56,797 nucleotides of DNA from Candidatus Azobacteroides sp. (GTDB taxonomy: Bacteria > Bacteroidota > Bacteroidia > Bacteroidales > WRGA01), in NCBI GenBank assembly GCA_021201815.1, contig JAJQEC010000120.1, forward strand, positions 1 through 56,797. The letters are read 5' to 3'. This document shows positions 36,973-44,832 of the stretch, piece after piece. How positions within the stretch are numbered: the first letter of the stretch is position 1; each line of letters opens with the position of its first letter. The notes beneath the pieces were generated by a model. The model worked only from the letters and a program-made list of their open reading frames with translations. It was not told where the DNA came from and did no database searches. A program made the translations under genes and the position numbers.

Positions 36973-36989
36973 TTTCTTTGATTATAAGT

Positions 36990-37406
36990 TCACTTATTTT
37001 TCATTTCAAAAAAGCTATTATAATTTCTGATATAATCCTTTTCTTCATATTTATGTGATGCCAGCACTAAACAGATGGCTCCGGAAGAAAAATTTAATAA
37101 TTCCCTCCAAATACCAGGCACTATTTCTAATCCGAAATATGGCCTGTCTAAATGAACTATTTTTTTATTTTTACCATCATCTAATATTACATCAAAGCTT
37201 CCACTAGCTGCAATTAAAAACTGATGTAAATCATAATGGGCATGCCCTCCCCGGGTTTCTCCTCCGGGAATATCATATAAATAATAAACCCTTTTAACTT
37301 CAAAAGGAACGTCAAGAAGGTTATTCAGGGCTGTAATGTTTCCGCTTTGATTATGAATCTTTGGCAGTTCAAAAACATTACAGTTATATATCGTTGAGTC
37401 TTTCAT
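36990..37406 (-). CDS. dTDP-4-oxo-6-deoxyglucose 3,4-ketoisomerase (FdtA/QdtA family)
   Basis: A 138-residue cupin that moves the keto group of dTDP-4-keto-6-deoxyglucose from C4 to C3, preparing it for 3-amination. The family signature RGGHAH holds both catalytic His residues (His55 and His57); PKIHNQSGNIT, YYLYDIPGGE, VPGIWRELLNFSSGAICLVL and DYIRNYNSFF match the conserved frame. Whether the product is galacto (FdtA, toward Fuc3N) or gluco (QdtA, toward Qui3N) cannot be told by eye. It overlaps a second, similar cupin by 23 bases. Confidence 0.87.
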   Translation of the reverse strand: MKDSTIYNCNVFELPKIHNQSGNITALNNLLDVPFEVKRVYYLYDIPGGETRGGHAHYDLHQFLIAASGSFDVILDDGKNKKIVHLDRPYFGLEIVPGIWRELLNFSSGAICLVLASHKYEEKDYIRNYNSFFEMKNK

Positions 37407-37803
37407 ATTGATTTAACTTTATAAAGTTTTCAAATTCTCTTATGTACTCTTTTTCATCATACCTGGTGGAAGAGAGAATTAAACTGAGGGAATTCGTGGA
37501 AAAATTATTAATTTCCCGCCAAATCATATTCGGAATATATAAGCCATAGTATGACCTGTTCAGGTGAAATACCTTTTCTTCTTTGCCATCATGAATAATT
37601 ACATCTAAACTTCCGGAAAGAGCTACAATAAATTCTTCCGTTTTTTTATAAGCATGTCCGCCTCTTTTTTCCCCGCCCGGAACATCATATATCCAGTGAC
37701 ATCTTTCTATTTTGAAGGGGATATGATTCTCCTCCTCAATAAAGGATAGATTTCCTCTTCTATCAATAATCTTTGGTAATTCTATAATTCTTGCATTTTT
37801 CAT
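37384..37803 (-). CDS. FdtA/QdtA-family cupin, second copy with altered active site
   Basis: A 139-residue paralogue of the downstream cupin with the same frame: PKIIDRRGNLSFIEEE, HWIYDVPGGEKRGGHAY, VALSGSLDVIIHDG, IPNMIWREINNFSTNSLSLIL and EYIREFENF. The key motif reads HAY, not HAH: His50 is present, but Tyr52 stands where the second catalytic His is in FdtA. It may act differently, be a helper, or use another substrate. Tandem cupins of this kind recur in Bacteroidota glycan loci. It overlaps wzt by 4 bases (ATGA) and the next cupin by 23 bases. Confidence 0.82.
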   Translation of the reverse strand: MKNARIIELPKIIDRRGNLSFIEEENHIPFKIERCHWIYDVPGGEKRGGHAYKKTEEFIVALSGSLDVIIHDGKEEKVFHLNRSYYGLYIPNMIWREINNFSTNSLSLILSSTRYDEKEYIREFENFIKLNQYERLNDI

Positions 37804-39077
37804 TTGACATGAAGATTTTGAAAATCTACTTCATAAGGATTATTCAATTTTAAAATACCAGGGGAAACCATCGTGTTGGATCCTTTGGCTTCATTCAGAA
37901 TTTCAAATTGAAGAAAGTCATCTATTTTATATAATAAGATGCGTTGGTTTTCTCCGAATATCAAATTAAATTTATAAGCTCCGGCATTTAATATATTCGG
38001 TTCTATTTTACCTGTTACTTTATATATTCCTTCTTTGGAGTCTTTATTTGTAGTAATAAGCGGTCCATTATGGAAAACTGCCTGTTCATCCACTGTTTTT
38101 AATTCAAAAGTCGCATCTAAATTTATATTATTTCTTCTATTATAGAAAGTCAGTTCAAAGCAGATTCCTGAGGAAATAGAAATAACATCTCCATGCAAAG
38201 GCAGGACAGAGAATTTTAAAATCCTGATATCATTATTCCCGGGAGCTTCTGATATGTTGCCCGTATGCTCAAAATAATTATTTGTTTTATTTGAAGATTG
38301 ATAATACGTGATTGCTTCCGTTTGTGTGCCTTTGAATTCTACTTTTTCGTTTCCTAAAACAACTCCCCTGGTACATAATTGTTTTATGGAAGCCATATTA
38401 TGGCTGACAAATAAAACAGTTCTTCCTTCCCCTTTGGAAACATCTTTCATTTTTCCGATAGCCTTTTTCTGAAATTCGGCATCTCCTACGGCCAGTACCT
38501 CATCCACTACCAGTATTTCCGGTTCCAGATGTGCGGCAATAGCAAAACCCAATCTAACAACCATTCCTGAGGAATAACGTTTGGCTGGTGTATCAATATA
38601 TTTCTCTACTCCGGCAAAATCAACAATCTCATCCAGCTTTTTTGTAATTTCCTGTTTGGTCATTCCCATGATAGCTCCATTGAGATAAATATTTTCCCGT
38701 CCGGTCATTTCCGGATGGAAGCCTGTTCCCACCTCCAATAGGGAAGCAATTCTTCCCTGGGCTTTAATATCTCCTGTTGTAGGTCTGGTAATTCGGGAAA
38801 GGATTTTTAACAACGTGGATTTTCCGGCCCCGTTCTTTCCGATAATTCCCACAACATCCCCTTTATTTATATCAAAGGAGACATCTTTCAGTGCCCAGAC
38901 ATATTCACTTTCCGCTTTTTTTGAGCGGTCGTTTTCCTGTCCGATTTTCAAGTAGGGATCTTCCTTTCCTCTTACCAGATGCCACCATCTGTTTAAATCA
39001 TGGGATAAGGTTCCCGTACCGATTGTCCCTAAACGATATTGTTTAGATATATTTTCAAATTTTATAGCTATCGACAT
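37800..39077 (-). CDS. wzt: Polysaccharide ABC transporter ATP-binding protein with C-terminal recognition domain
   Basis: A 425-residue ATPase that drives export of finished polysaccharide across the inner membrane. The nucleotide-binding domain (about 1-245) has Walker A GKNGAGKS (80-87), the signature YSSGMVVRLGFAIAAHL, Walker B ILVVDEVLAVGD, and ALKDVSFDI and LEVGTGFHPEMTGRENIYL typical of O-antigen/teichoic acid exporters. Residues about 265-425 form a beta-sandwich of Wzt-C type, which in studied systems binds the modified end of the glycan. It pairs with the permease gene 24 bases upstream. Presence of this domain suggests that export waits for an end modification. Confidence 0.93.
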   Translation of the reverse strand: MSIAIKFENISKQYRLGTIGTGTLSHDLNRWWHLVRGKEDPYLKIGQENDRSKKAESEYVWALKDVSFDINKGDVVGIIGKNGAGKSTLLKILSRITRPTTGDIKAQGRIASLLEVGTGFHPEMTGRENIYLNGAIMGMTKQEITKKLDEIVDFAGVEKYIDTPAKRYSSGMVVRLGFAIAAHLEPEILVVDEVLAVGDAEFQKKAIGKMKDVSKGEGRTVLFVSHNMASIKQLCTRGVVLGNEKVEFKGTQTEAITYYQSSNKTNNYFEHTGNISEAPGNNDIRILKFSVLPLHGDVISISSGICFELTFYNRRNNINLDATFELKTVDEQAVFHNGPLITTNKDSKEGIYKVTGKIEPNILNAGAYKFNLIFGENQRILLYKIDDFLQFEILNEAKGSNTMVSPGILKLNNPYEVDFQNLHVK

Positions 39078-39101
39078 ATTTAATAATTAAAATAAATGGA
39101 G

Positions 39102-39968
39102 TTACACTACATCCATAAAATTTCGTTCTACTTTATTAAAAACAACTATTCCAACTAATAATAATATGAATGTAAATACAGTGCTGTAGAGTAAAGCACC
39201 CCAGGAGAATACGCCTGCACCCAATACTCCGAACTTAAAAGTTTCGATAATCGGCGTAAGAGGGTTTAATGTGATGATCCAGCTATAATTAGAATACGTT
39301 TCCTGCATTCTGGAAAGTGGATATATAATAGGTGTGATGTACATCCATAGCTGCACTCCGAAAGCAGTAAGGAATTTTAAATCCCTGTATTTTGTAGTCA
39401 TGGCTGAAAGTAAAATTCCGAATCCCAGCCCCAGCCCTGCCAGTAAAATAATAAGAAAAGGAGATAATAAAATATAAATATTCGGAGCAACGGATGTTCC
39501 TTTTAAAATAAAATATAAATATAAAACAAGGAATAGAATGAGCTGGATAAAAAACTTAATTAAATTGGAAAAGGTAATAGAAAGGGGAACAATTAAACGG
39601 GGAAAATACACTTTACCGAATATATTCTGATTCACTAAAAAAGTGTCGGAAGTGCGTGTCAGACATTCCGAGAAATAATTCCAGCACAGGATACCTGCCA
39701 TATAAAATAAAGGTTGTGGAATACCATCAGTGGGAATACCTGCTATATTTCCAAACACAAACATAAACATGATGGTCGTAAGCAAAGGCTGAATCACATA
39801 CCATAAAGGTCCCAGAATGGTTTGTTTATATAAAGTGACAATATCTCTTTTTATAAACATTTCAAGCAAATCCCTATATCGGATAAGTTCTTTGAATCCA
39901 AAGTGTAATAACTTACTATGAGGCCTTATTATTAAATCCCACTTCTCTTCTTTTAATTCTTGTTCCAT
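39102..39968 (-). CDS. wzm: Polysaccharide ABC transporter permease
   Basis: A 288-residue inner-membrane permease of the ABC-2 type with about six helices. The N-terminal cytoplasmic part contains IRPHSKLLHFGFKELIRYRDLLEMFIKRDI, a common start of Wzm proteins, followed by TILGPLWYVIQPLLTTIMF; NLIKFFIQLIL and TPIIYPLSRM are in the membrane part. First gene of the long glycan operon, it starts 20 bases after a good Bacteroidota promoter, so the whole set down to 20883 could be one transcript of about 19 kb. Confidence 0.93.
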   Translation of the reverse strand: MEQELKEEKWDLIIRPHSKLLHFGFKELIRYRDLLEMFIKRDIVTLYKQTILGPLWYVIQPLLTTIMFMFVFGNIAGIPTDGIPQPLFYMAGILCWNYFSECLTRTSDTFLVNQNIFGKVYFPRLIVPLSITFSNLIKFFIQLILFLVLYLYFILKGTSVAPNIYILLSPFLIILLAGLGLGFGILLSAMTTKYRDLKFLTAFGVQLWMYITPIIYPLSRMQETYSNYSWIITLNPLTPIIETFKFGVLGAGVFSWGALLYSTVFTFILLLVGIVVFNKVERNFMDVV

Positions 39969-39987
39969 TCGTTGTAAAATTAATCAA

Positions 39988-40018
39988 CAAAAATACAATT
40001 TTATAATAGAATGCTCAA
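39988..40018 (-). promoter_or_regulatory. Promoter of the wzm-wzt glycan operon
   Basis: On the minus strand TTG (40018-40016), a 20-base spacer and TATTTTTG (39995-39988) match the Bacteroidota consensus. It is 20 bases before the wzm start codon and the only clear promoter for the operon. Confidence 0.65.
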
Positions 40019-40181
40019 AATATTCTAAATAAAACAGAGGACATAAAGTAATATTGTCACTTTTATAACATGACATTTACTTTTGAGTTTGTTTCTTACG
40101 GTTAAATCAACTTAAATGTTAAATAAAATTTATAACAAATTAATTATAGAATTGAAATAATAAGATTAAAAAATATAAAAT

Positions 40182-40189
40182 TATATTTG
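40182..40189 (+). promoter_or_regulatory. Possible -7 element for the acetyltransferase at 40.2 kb
   Basis: TATATTTG, 39 bases before the start codon; a TTG at the usual distance is missing. Confidence 0.4.
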
Positions 40190-40227
40190 TGCAAATCACG
40201 TATTATTTTTAATGAATACTTATTTTT

Positions 40228-40911
40228 ATGTTGAAGAGAATTAAAAACAAACTATTGAATTATAGGTTTTTCAAAAATATCGCAGTAAAGTATAAAAGCT
40301 ATTTTTCAAAATATAAAAAAAAGGTTCGTGGTAAAAATAATAGTTTAATAAGGAACGATACAGAAGTGAATGTTAAGTTTGATATTGTAGGAAATAATAA
40401 TACTATTCACATCCATAAAGGAGCTTTTCTCTCTAATCTTCTGATTTATATGCGTGGTGATAATCATCAGTTGGAAATTGGCGAAAATTGTCGCTTTAAG
40501 GGCTGTTGCTGGTTTGAAGACAATAATTGCAAAATAATTATATCTTCCGGAACTACGATTGAATCTGCAGATTTTGCCGTTACAGAACCGGGTAAAAAAA
40601 TAACAGTAGGTAAAAATTGCATGTTTTCTTATGCAATAGAACTGAAAACGGGCGATTCCCATTCTATTATAGAAAAAGAAACAAATAAAAGAATTAATTA
40701 CGCTAAGGATATTTATATTGATGACCACGTCTGGATCGGAGCACATGCTACTATTTTAAAAGGTGTCCGCATTGAAAAGGATGCCATCGTCGGGGCGTAC
40801 AGCGTAGTCACAAAAGATATTCCGGCAGGGTGTATTGTTGCAGGGAATCCGGCAAAAATTGTTAAAGATAATATATACTGGAAAAGTGAAAGGATTTATG
40901 AAAATGAGTAA
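40228..40911 (+). CDS. Hexapeptide-repeat O-acetyltransferase
   Basis: A 227-residue cytoplasmic protein with a basic N-terminus (1-45) and a left-handed beta-helix domain (about 50-215). The catalytic part contains [56 protein letters not shown], typical of the LpxA/CysE-like sugar acetyltransferases; the acceptor could be a sugar of the nearby glycan. It is read away from the wzm operon, with 259 bases between the starts, and has its own promoter. Probably a modifying gene of the glycan locus, although on the other strand. Confidence 0.85.
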   Translation: MLKRIKNKLLNYRFFKNIAVKYKSYFSKYKKKVRGKNNSLIRNDTEVNVKFDIVGNNNTIHIHKGAFLSNLLIYMRGDNHQLEIGENCRFKGCCWFEDNNCKIIISSGTTIESADFAVTEPGKKITVGKNCMFSYAIELKTGDSHSIIEKETNKRINYAKDIYIDDHVWIGAHATILKGVRIEKDAIVGAYSVVTKDIPAGCIVAGNPAKIVKDNIYWKSERIYENE

Positions 40912-40937
40912 AAATTTTATTTTTTGATAGAAGGTTG

Positions 40938-40945
40938 TACATTTG
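40938..40945 (+). promoter_or_regulatory. Possible -7 element of the lipoprotein gene
   Basis: TACATTTG, 32 bases before the start codon of the lipoprotein gene; no TTG at the right distance. Confidence 0.4.
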
Positions 40946-40977
40946 CAGTATTTTATTAAAATTAGTATAAATAAGCT

Positions 40978-41520
40978 ATGCAAAAAGTAAAATTTAATTT
41001 AATTGCTACTTTTATCTTTTTGAGTTTCCTTTTTACTTCCTGTTTCGGTGGTGCCACTTATTGGATTGATAATCCGACGAATGAAACTATTGAAGTCTCT
41101 ATTGACGGCAAAGATCCGGTTACGGTCGGTCCCGGAGAATTTAAAAAAATGAGTGGCACATTGAATATGGGTGAACATACCATGAAAATTACCGGTGGGG
41201 AAGACATCAAATTCAACCTGGATAAAGATCATGTCACTCTGAATCCGACTTTGTCTACGTATATAATTGGACTGCAGGAATATGGAAGAGGTAGAGCTTC
41301 CGGAGAGAACGATACCATTATCGAAATTGACGGTGTAAAATTTCAGGGTCCTTTTCCTTTAGTGACAAATGATCCTTTTATCTATACCGGAAACGTGAAT
41401 TTCCTGGTAGACGCTCCTTTTAAAGATGAAATTACGACTTCTAAAACAGGTACTGTAACAATGAGAAAATTATTCAGAAAACATGATTTCATCGAATTTT
41501 ATAAAAAGAATTACAGATAA
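40978..41520 (+). CDS. Putative lipoprotein of unknown function
   Basis: A 180-residue protein with a lipoprotein signal peptide ending in LFTSC (Cys near residue 22), so it should be lipid-anchored in the envelope. The mature part begins FGGATYWIDNPTNETIEVSIDGK and contains VGPGEFKKMSGTLNMGEH, a short Ig-like or beta-sandwich pattern; the C-terminus is basic (MRKLFRKHDFIEFYKKNYR). No enzyme motif is visible and I do not recognise a family. It is a single gene ended by the hairpin at 41581-41640. Confidence 0.75.
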   Translation: MQKVKFNLIATFIFLSFLFTSCFGGATYWIDNPTNETIEVSIDGKDPVTVGPGEFKKMSGTLNMGEHTMKITGGEDIKFNLDKDHVTLNPTLSTYIIGLQEYGRGRASGENDTIIEIDGVKFQGPFPLVTNDPFIYTGNVNFLVDAPFKDEITTSKTGTVTMRKLFRKHDFIEFYKKNYR

Positions 41521-41580
41521 TTAACTACCATTTTAGAAAAGAAAAATAATTTTATCCGGTTAAAATCCTCTTTTTAATAA

Positions 41581-41640
41581 AAAAATAAAAGCCGCAAAGC
41601 ACATTAATTGAAAGTGGGTGCTTTGTGGCTTTTTATTTTA
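41581..41640. terminator. Terminator after the lipoprotein gene
   Basis: A 12-bp stem (41591-41602 with 41618-41629, one G-T pair) with a 15-base loop is flanked by A-rich sequence on the left and a T-rich run on the right. It can end the plus-strand lipoprotein transcript and possibly act in both directions. Confidence 0.75.
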
Positions 41641-41842
41641 TGGGACAATCTTTACGAAAACAAAAAGGATTCGGTCAGATCGTTACTTTTGTTCTATTTA
41701 AAAGATAAATATGATATGTCGGGTTGCAAGAAAAGATAAGGAGTATTCACCTCCGGACAGAAATAACCCGAGAGACAGATATAAAAAAAGACTGCCGGAA
41801 AACGGACAGTCTTTTACTATGTTATATTTTATTGAGATGCTT
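41641..41842. terminator. Convergent spacer with a minus-strand terminator
   Basis: The spacer holds one more hairpin (about 41787-41814: aagactg with cagtctt, and ccg with cgg) with a T run on the minus strand. It should end the transcript of the Skp/OmpH-like gene. The rest shows no gene. Confidence 0.6.
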
Positions 41843-42451
41843 TTATTCTTCTTTTTTACCCGGATATCGAAGGTTTAGTCCGTTGATCACATCCTCCGTG
41901 ATATCATACGCATCTTCTCCCTGCAATACCACTTCTCCGGTTAAAATAAGCTGGTATTTTTCCGATTCATTATAAATGGTCAGGAAGGCATTGATGGAGT
42001 CTTTTAATTGCTCATTCAGTTTTTGTTGTTCCTGAGCAAAATCATTGGTAAGATCCTGTTCCATCTGTTGTAAGCTTTCCTGTTTTCTTATTAAGCTCTT
42101 TTGTTTGTTTTCTGCACTCTCTCTTGAAAGAAATGCATTGTTCTGAATTTTCTGCTGAAACTTTTCTATATCATTTTGTAACTGACGGGCACGTTGATTT
42201 AATTTCAGGCGGGAATCTTCATATTTTTTTAATAAAGTTTCGCTTACTTCTTTGGAGAAATTGTAGTTCGCCAGTAAGGAATCTACCCGGATGTAAGCGA
42301 TCGGTAAAGTAGCACCTGATAACGAATCGTTGCTGAATTTATTGCCGGATTTTACGTTTGGCTCTTGCGTGCGGGAGGTAAAATGTAAAATGAACAAGAT
42401 AATAATACAAACGGCAAGAACGCCGCTAATCAGGTAATTAATATTTTTCAT
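41843..42451 (-). CDS. Skp/OmpH-like periplasmic chaperone with membrane anchor
   Basis: A 202-residue protein with an N-terminal hydrophobic helix (about 5-26) and a long charged, Gln/Lys/Glu-rich coiled-coil body (about 65-160), the form of Skp/OmpH chaperones that hold unfolded outer membrane proteins. IAYIRVDSLLANYNFSKEV near 52-70 is the usual Bacteroidota OmpH start of the body. The hydrophobic stretch lacks an obvious cleavage site, so it may remain anchored in the inner membrane. It follows a small membrane protein gene after 48 bases, probably in one operon. Confidence 0.82.
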   Translation of the reverse strand: MKNINYLISGVLAVCIIILFILHFTSRTQEPNVKSGNKFSNDSLSGATLPIAYIRVDSLLANYNFSKEVSETLLKKYEDSRLKLNQRARQLQNDIEKFQQKIQNNAFLSRESAENKQKSLIRKQESLQQMEQDLTNDFAQEQQKLNEQLKDSINAFLTIYNESEKYQLILTGEVVLQGEDAYDITEDVINGLNLRYPGKKEE

Positions 42452-42499
42452 AACACATAAAAGTAATTTGACTTAATATAATAAAATTTTGTAAATTAA

Positions 42500-42694
42500 T
42501 TATTTAATTGTTAGATTCTGAGCCTCTCTGTCCTGACTTTTCGCACACTGGATTCCTTTTTCTCTTAATCCTTTATTTCCACTGATATGTGTATTAGGAA
42601 ATTCACCGTCTTTTAAAATCAGGATTTTAATTCCCAATAAAATAAAGGCCAATGCGACAAGAAAACAAGTAATTAAAATAGTTGATAATAACAT
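42500..42694 (-). CDS. Small conserved membrane protein
   Basis: A 64-residue protein with one N-terminal hydrophobic helix (about 4-27) and a short polar tail, FPNTHISGNKGLREKGIQCAKSQDREA, with one Cys. Similar very short proteins with the pattern HxSGNKxLRxxGIxC are found in Bacteroidales, to my knowledge without a function. A -7-like TATATTTG lies on the minus strand at 42720-42713. Located between class I fumarase and the OmpH-like gene. The Cys-containing tail may bind metal or a partner, but this is speculation. Confidence 0.65.
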   Translation of the reverse strand: MLLSTILITCFLVALAFILLGIKILILKDGEFPNTHISGNKGLREKGIQCAKSQDREAQNLTIK

Positions 42695-42836
42695 GTTGAT
42701 TTTTTAAGGATGCAAATATAAACTTTTACTTGTTAGAAAAAGAATGAATGATGTTGTTTTTCAAATAAAAGACCTCAAATTTTGTTTTTTTATTATTTGA
42801 TGTTCGATTTAAATTATTATTTCACTAAGAAGGAAA

Positions 42837-42869
42837 TGTTCCATAAAATGACGAAGATTTCATGGAACA
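42837..42869 (-). terminator. Probable terminator of the fumarase gene
   Basis: After the fumarase stop codon the minus strand can fold tgttccat (42869-42862) with atggaaca (42844-42837), followed by a short T-rich run. The loop is long (17 bases), so it is weaker than the others. Confidence 0.5.
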
Positions 42870-42892
42870 CTCTTATGAACAGAACTTCTTAA

Positions 42893-44518
42893 TTAAAGAG
42901 GTTTTATTTGTTTAAAAAAGTCATTTCCTTTGTCATCTACAAGAATGAACGCCGGAAAATTTTCTACTTCTATTTTCCAGATAGCTTCCATACCAAGTTC
43001 AGGGTACTCCAGACATTCTACGCTTTTTATATTTTGCTGGGCCAGAATAGCCGCAGGACCTCCGATGCTTCCTAAATAAAATCCTCCGTATTTCTGGCAG
43101 GCATCTGTCACCTGTTGGCTGCGATTCCCTTTCGCAATCATGACCATGCTTCCTCCATTTTGCTGAAATAAATCTACATAGCTATCCATACGTCCCGCCG
43201 TCGTAGGACCGAAAGAACCGGAAGGCATCCCTTTCGGTGTTTTTGCCGGGCCGGCATAATAAATAGGATGGTCTTTTATATATTGTGGCAATCCTTTTCC
43301 TTCATCCAGGCGCTCTTTAAGTTTAGCGTGCGCAATATCTCTTCCTACCACAATCGTTCCGTTTAATGATAAACGGGTAGCAACCGGATACTTAGTCAAT
43401 TCCTCCAGAATCTCCTTCATAGGACGGTTAAGATCTATCCTGACCGCATCTCCTTCGCCTGCATTTCTTAACTCTTCAGGGATATATCTGCCCGGATTAT
43501 CTTCCAGTTTCTCAATCCAGATACCCTCTTTATTGATTTTTGCTTTTATATTTCTGTCCGCAGAACAGGATACTCCGACACCTACAGGGCAGGAAGCTCC
43601 ATGGCGGGGTAGACGGATAATCCGTATATCATGAGCAAAGTATTTCCCTCCGAATTGGGCACCTATTCCCAGTTCCTGGGCTTTCTTTAAAATACGTTGT
43701 TCCAGTTCTATATCCCGGAAAGCCTGTCCACCTTCATTTCCCTGCGTCGGTAGAGAATCGTAATATTTAGCAGAGGCCAGTTTTACGGTTTTCAGGTTCG
43801 TTTCTGCAGAAGTGCCGCCAATAACGAACGCAATATAATAAGGAGGGCATGCCGCAGTTCCAAGATATTTCATTTTTTCAATCAGAAAATTCTCTAAGGT
43901 TTCCGGATTTAATAATGCTTTTGTTTCCTGATATAAAAAGGTTTTATTTGCGGAACCGCCTCCTTTTGCCATAAGCAGGAATTTATATTCATTGCCTTTT
44001 GTCGCATATATATCTATCTGGGCCGGCAGATTGCATCCGGTATTGATTTCTTTATACATATCAAGAGGCGCATTCTGTGAATAACGGAGATTCTCTTCTG
44101 TATAGGTTTCATATACTCCTAAGGATAAAGCTTCTTCGTCATTTCCGTTTGTCCAGACCTGTTGTCCTTTTTTCCCCATAATAATGGCAGTTCCGGTATC
44201 CTGGCAAAACGGTAACACTCCTTTTGCCGAAATTTCGGCATTTCTTAACATAGTAAGTGCGACGTATTTATCATTTTCGCTGGCTTCAGGATCTGATAAT
44301 ATTTTTTGCACCATTGCCTGATGTTCCGGACGAAGTAGAAACGAAACATCCCGCATAGCCGTTTTTGCGAGTAAAGTCAGAGCTTCCGGTTCTATTTTCA
44401 GGATTTCTTTTCCTTCGAATTCACTGGTGGAAACATACTCTTTTGTCAACAGATAATAAGCAGTCTCATCTTTTCCCATGGGAAAAGTTTCCTGATACTT
44501 AAAGGGAGGAGTTGCCAT
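42893..44518 (-). CDS. fumA: Fumarate hydratase, class I (iron-sulfur)
   Basis: Interconverts fumarate and malate in the cytoplasm; in fermentative Bacteroidales it also works toward fumarate for respiration. The 541-residue one-chain enzyme has the three cluster-binding Cys contexts [10 protein letters not shown] (about 121-130), [12 protein letters not shown] and [12 protein letters not shown], together with [53 protein letters not shown] and [19 protein letters not shown]. Length and all signatures agree. It is a single gene; on the minus strand TACCTTTG (44604-44597) is the likely -7 element, 79 bases before the start. Oxygen sensitivity of the cluster fits an anaerobe. Confidence 0.95.
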   Translation of the reverse strand: MATPPFKYQETFPMGKDETAYYLLTKEYVSTSEFEGKEILKIEPEALTLLAKTAMRDVSFLLRPEHQAMVQKILSDPEASENDKYVALTMLRNAEISAKGVLPFCQDTGTAIIMGKKGQQVWTNGNDEEALSLGVYETYTEENLRYSQNAPLDMYKEINTGCNLPAQIDIYATKGNEYKFLLMAKGGGSANKTFLYQETKALLNPETLENFLIEKMKYLGTAACPPYYIAFVIGGTSAETNLKTVKLASAKYYDSLPTQGNEGGQAFRDIELEQRILKKAQELGIGAQFGGKYFAHDIRIIRLPRHGASCPVGVGVSCSADRNIKAKINKEGIWIEKLEDNPGRYIPEELRNAGEGDAVRIDLNRPMKEILEELTKYPVATRLSLNGTIVVGRDIAHAKLKERLDEGKGLPQYIKDHPIYYAGPAKTPKGMPSGSFGPTTAGRMDSYVDLFQQNGGSMVMIAKGNRSQQVTDACQKYGGFYLGSIGGPAAILAQQNIKSVECLEYPELGMEAIWKIEVENFPAFILVDDKGNDFFKQIKPL

Positions 44519-44832
44519 AATGTGTAAAGAATTTTATAAAAAATTGAGTTTTATAATGTTATTGAGCTGAATGGTTTATAGATTCCATTTTCCCTGCAAA
44601 GGTACAATTTTTTACCTAAAATGGAATGGTATTATCCTTTTGCTTTCTATCGGGTTTTTACATTCAAAAACTTTATCCTTACCTTTGTGAATCTTTTTTG
44701 TTCTTCTGCATGTAAAAAATATTTACAAAGAAGTATTCGGAGTTTTTACAGGAAGAAAGATGAATTTTATTGCCTGACTTCAAAAAAGGGCACGGAATAG
44801 TCCGTTTAATATGTATGTATTACTGGTATTTT
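44519..44832. promoter_or_regulatory. Divergent promoter region of fumarase and the esterase
   Basis: 314 noncoding bases. Each side has one -7 element: TACCTTTG on the minus strand at 44604-44597 (fumarase) and TACCTTTG on the plus strand at 44680-44687 (esterase). In the esterase leader tgtaaa (44711-44716) pairs with tttaca (44722-44727), extended by ttctt (44701-44705) with aagaa (44728-44732). A leader control is possible but unproven. Confidence 0.45.

Noticed and set aside
41724..41975. 83-codon frame on the plus strand
   Set aside because: It crosses the terminator and runs antisense into the Skp/OmpH-like gene.
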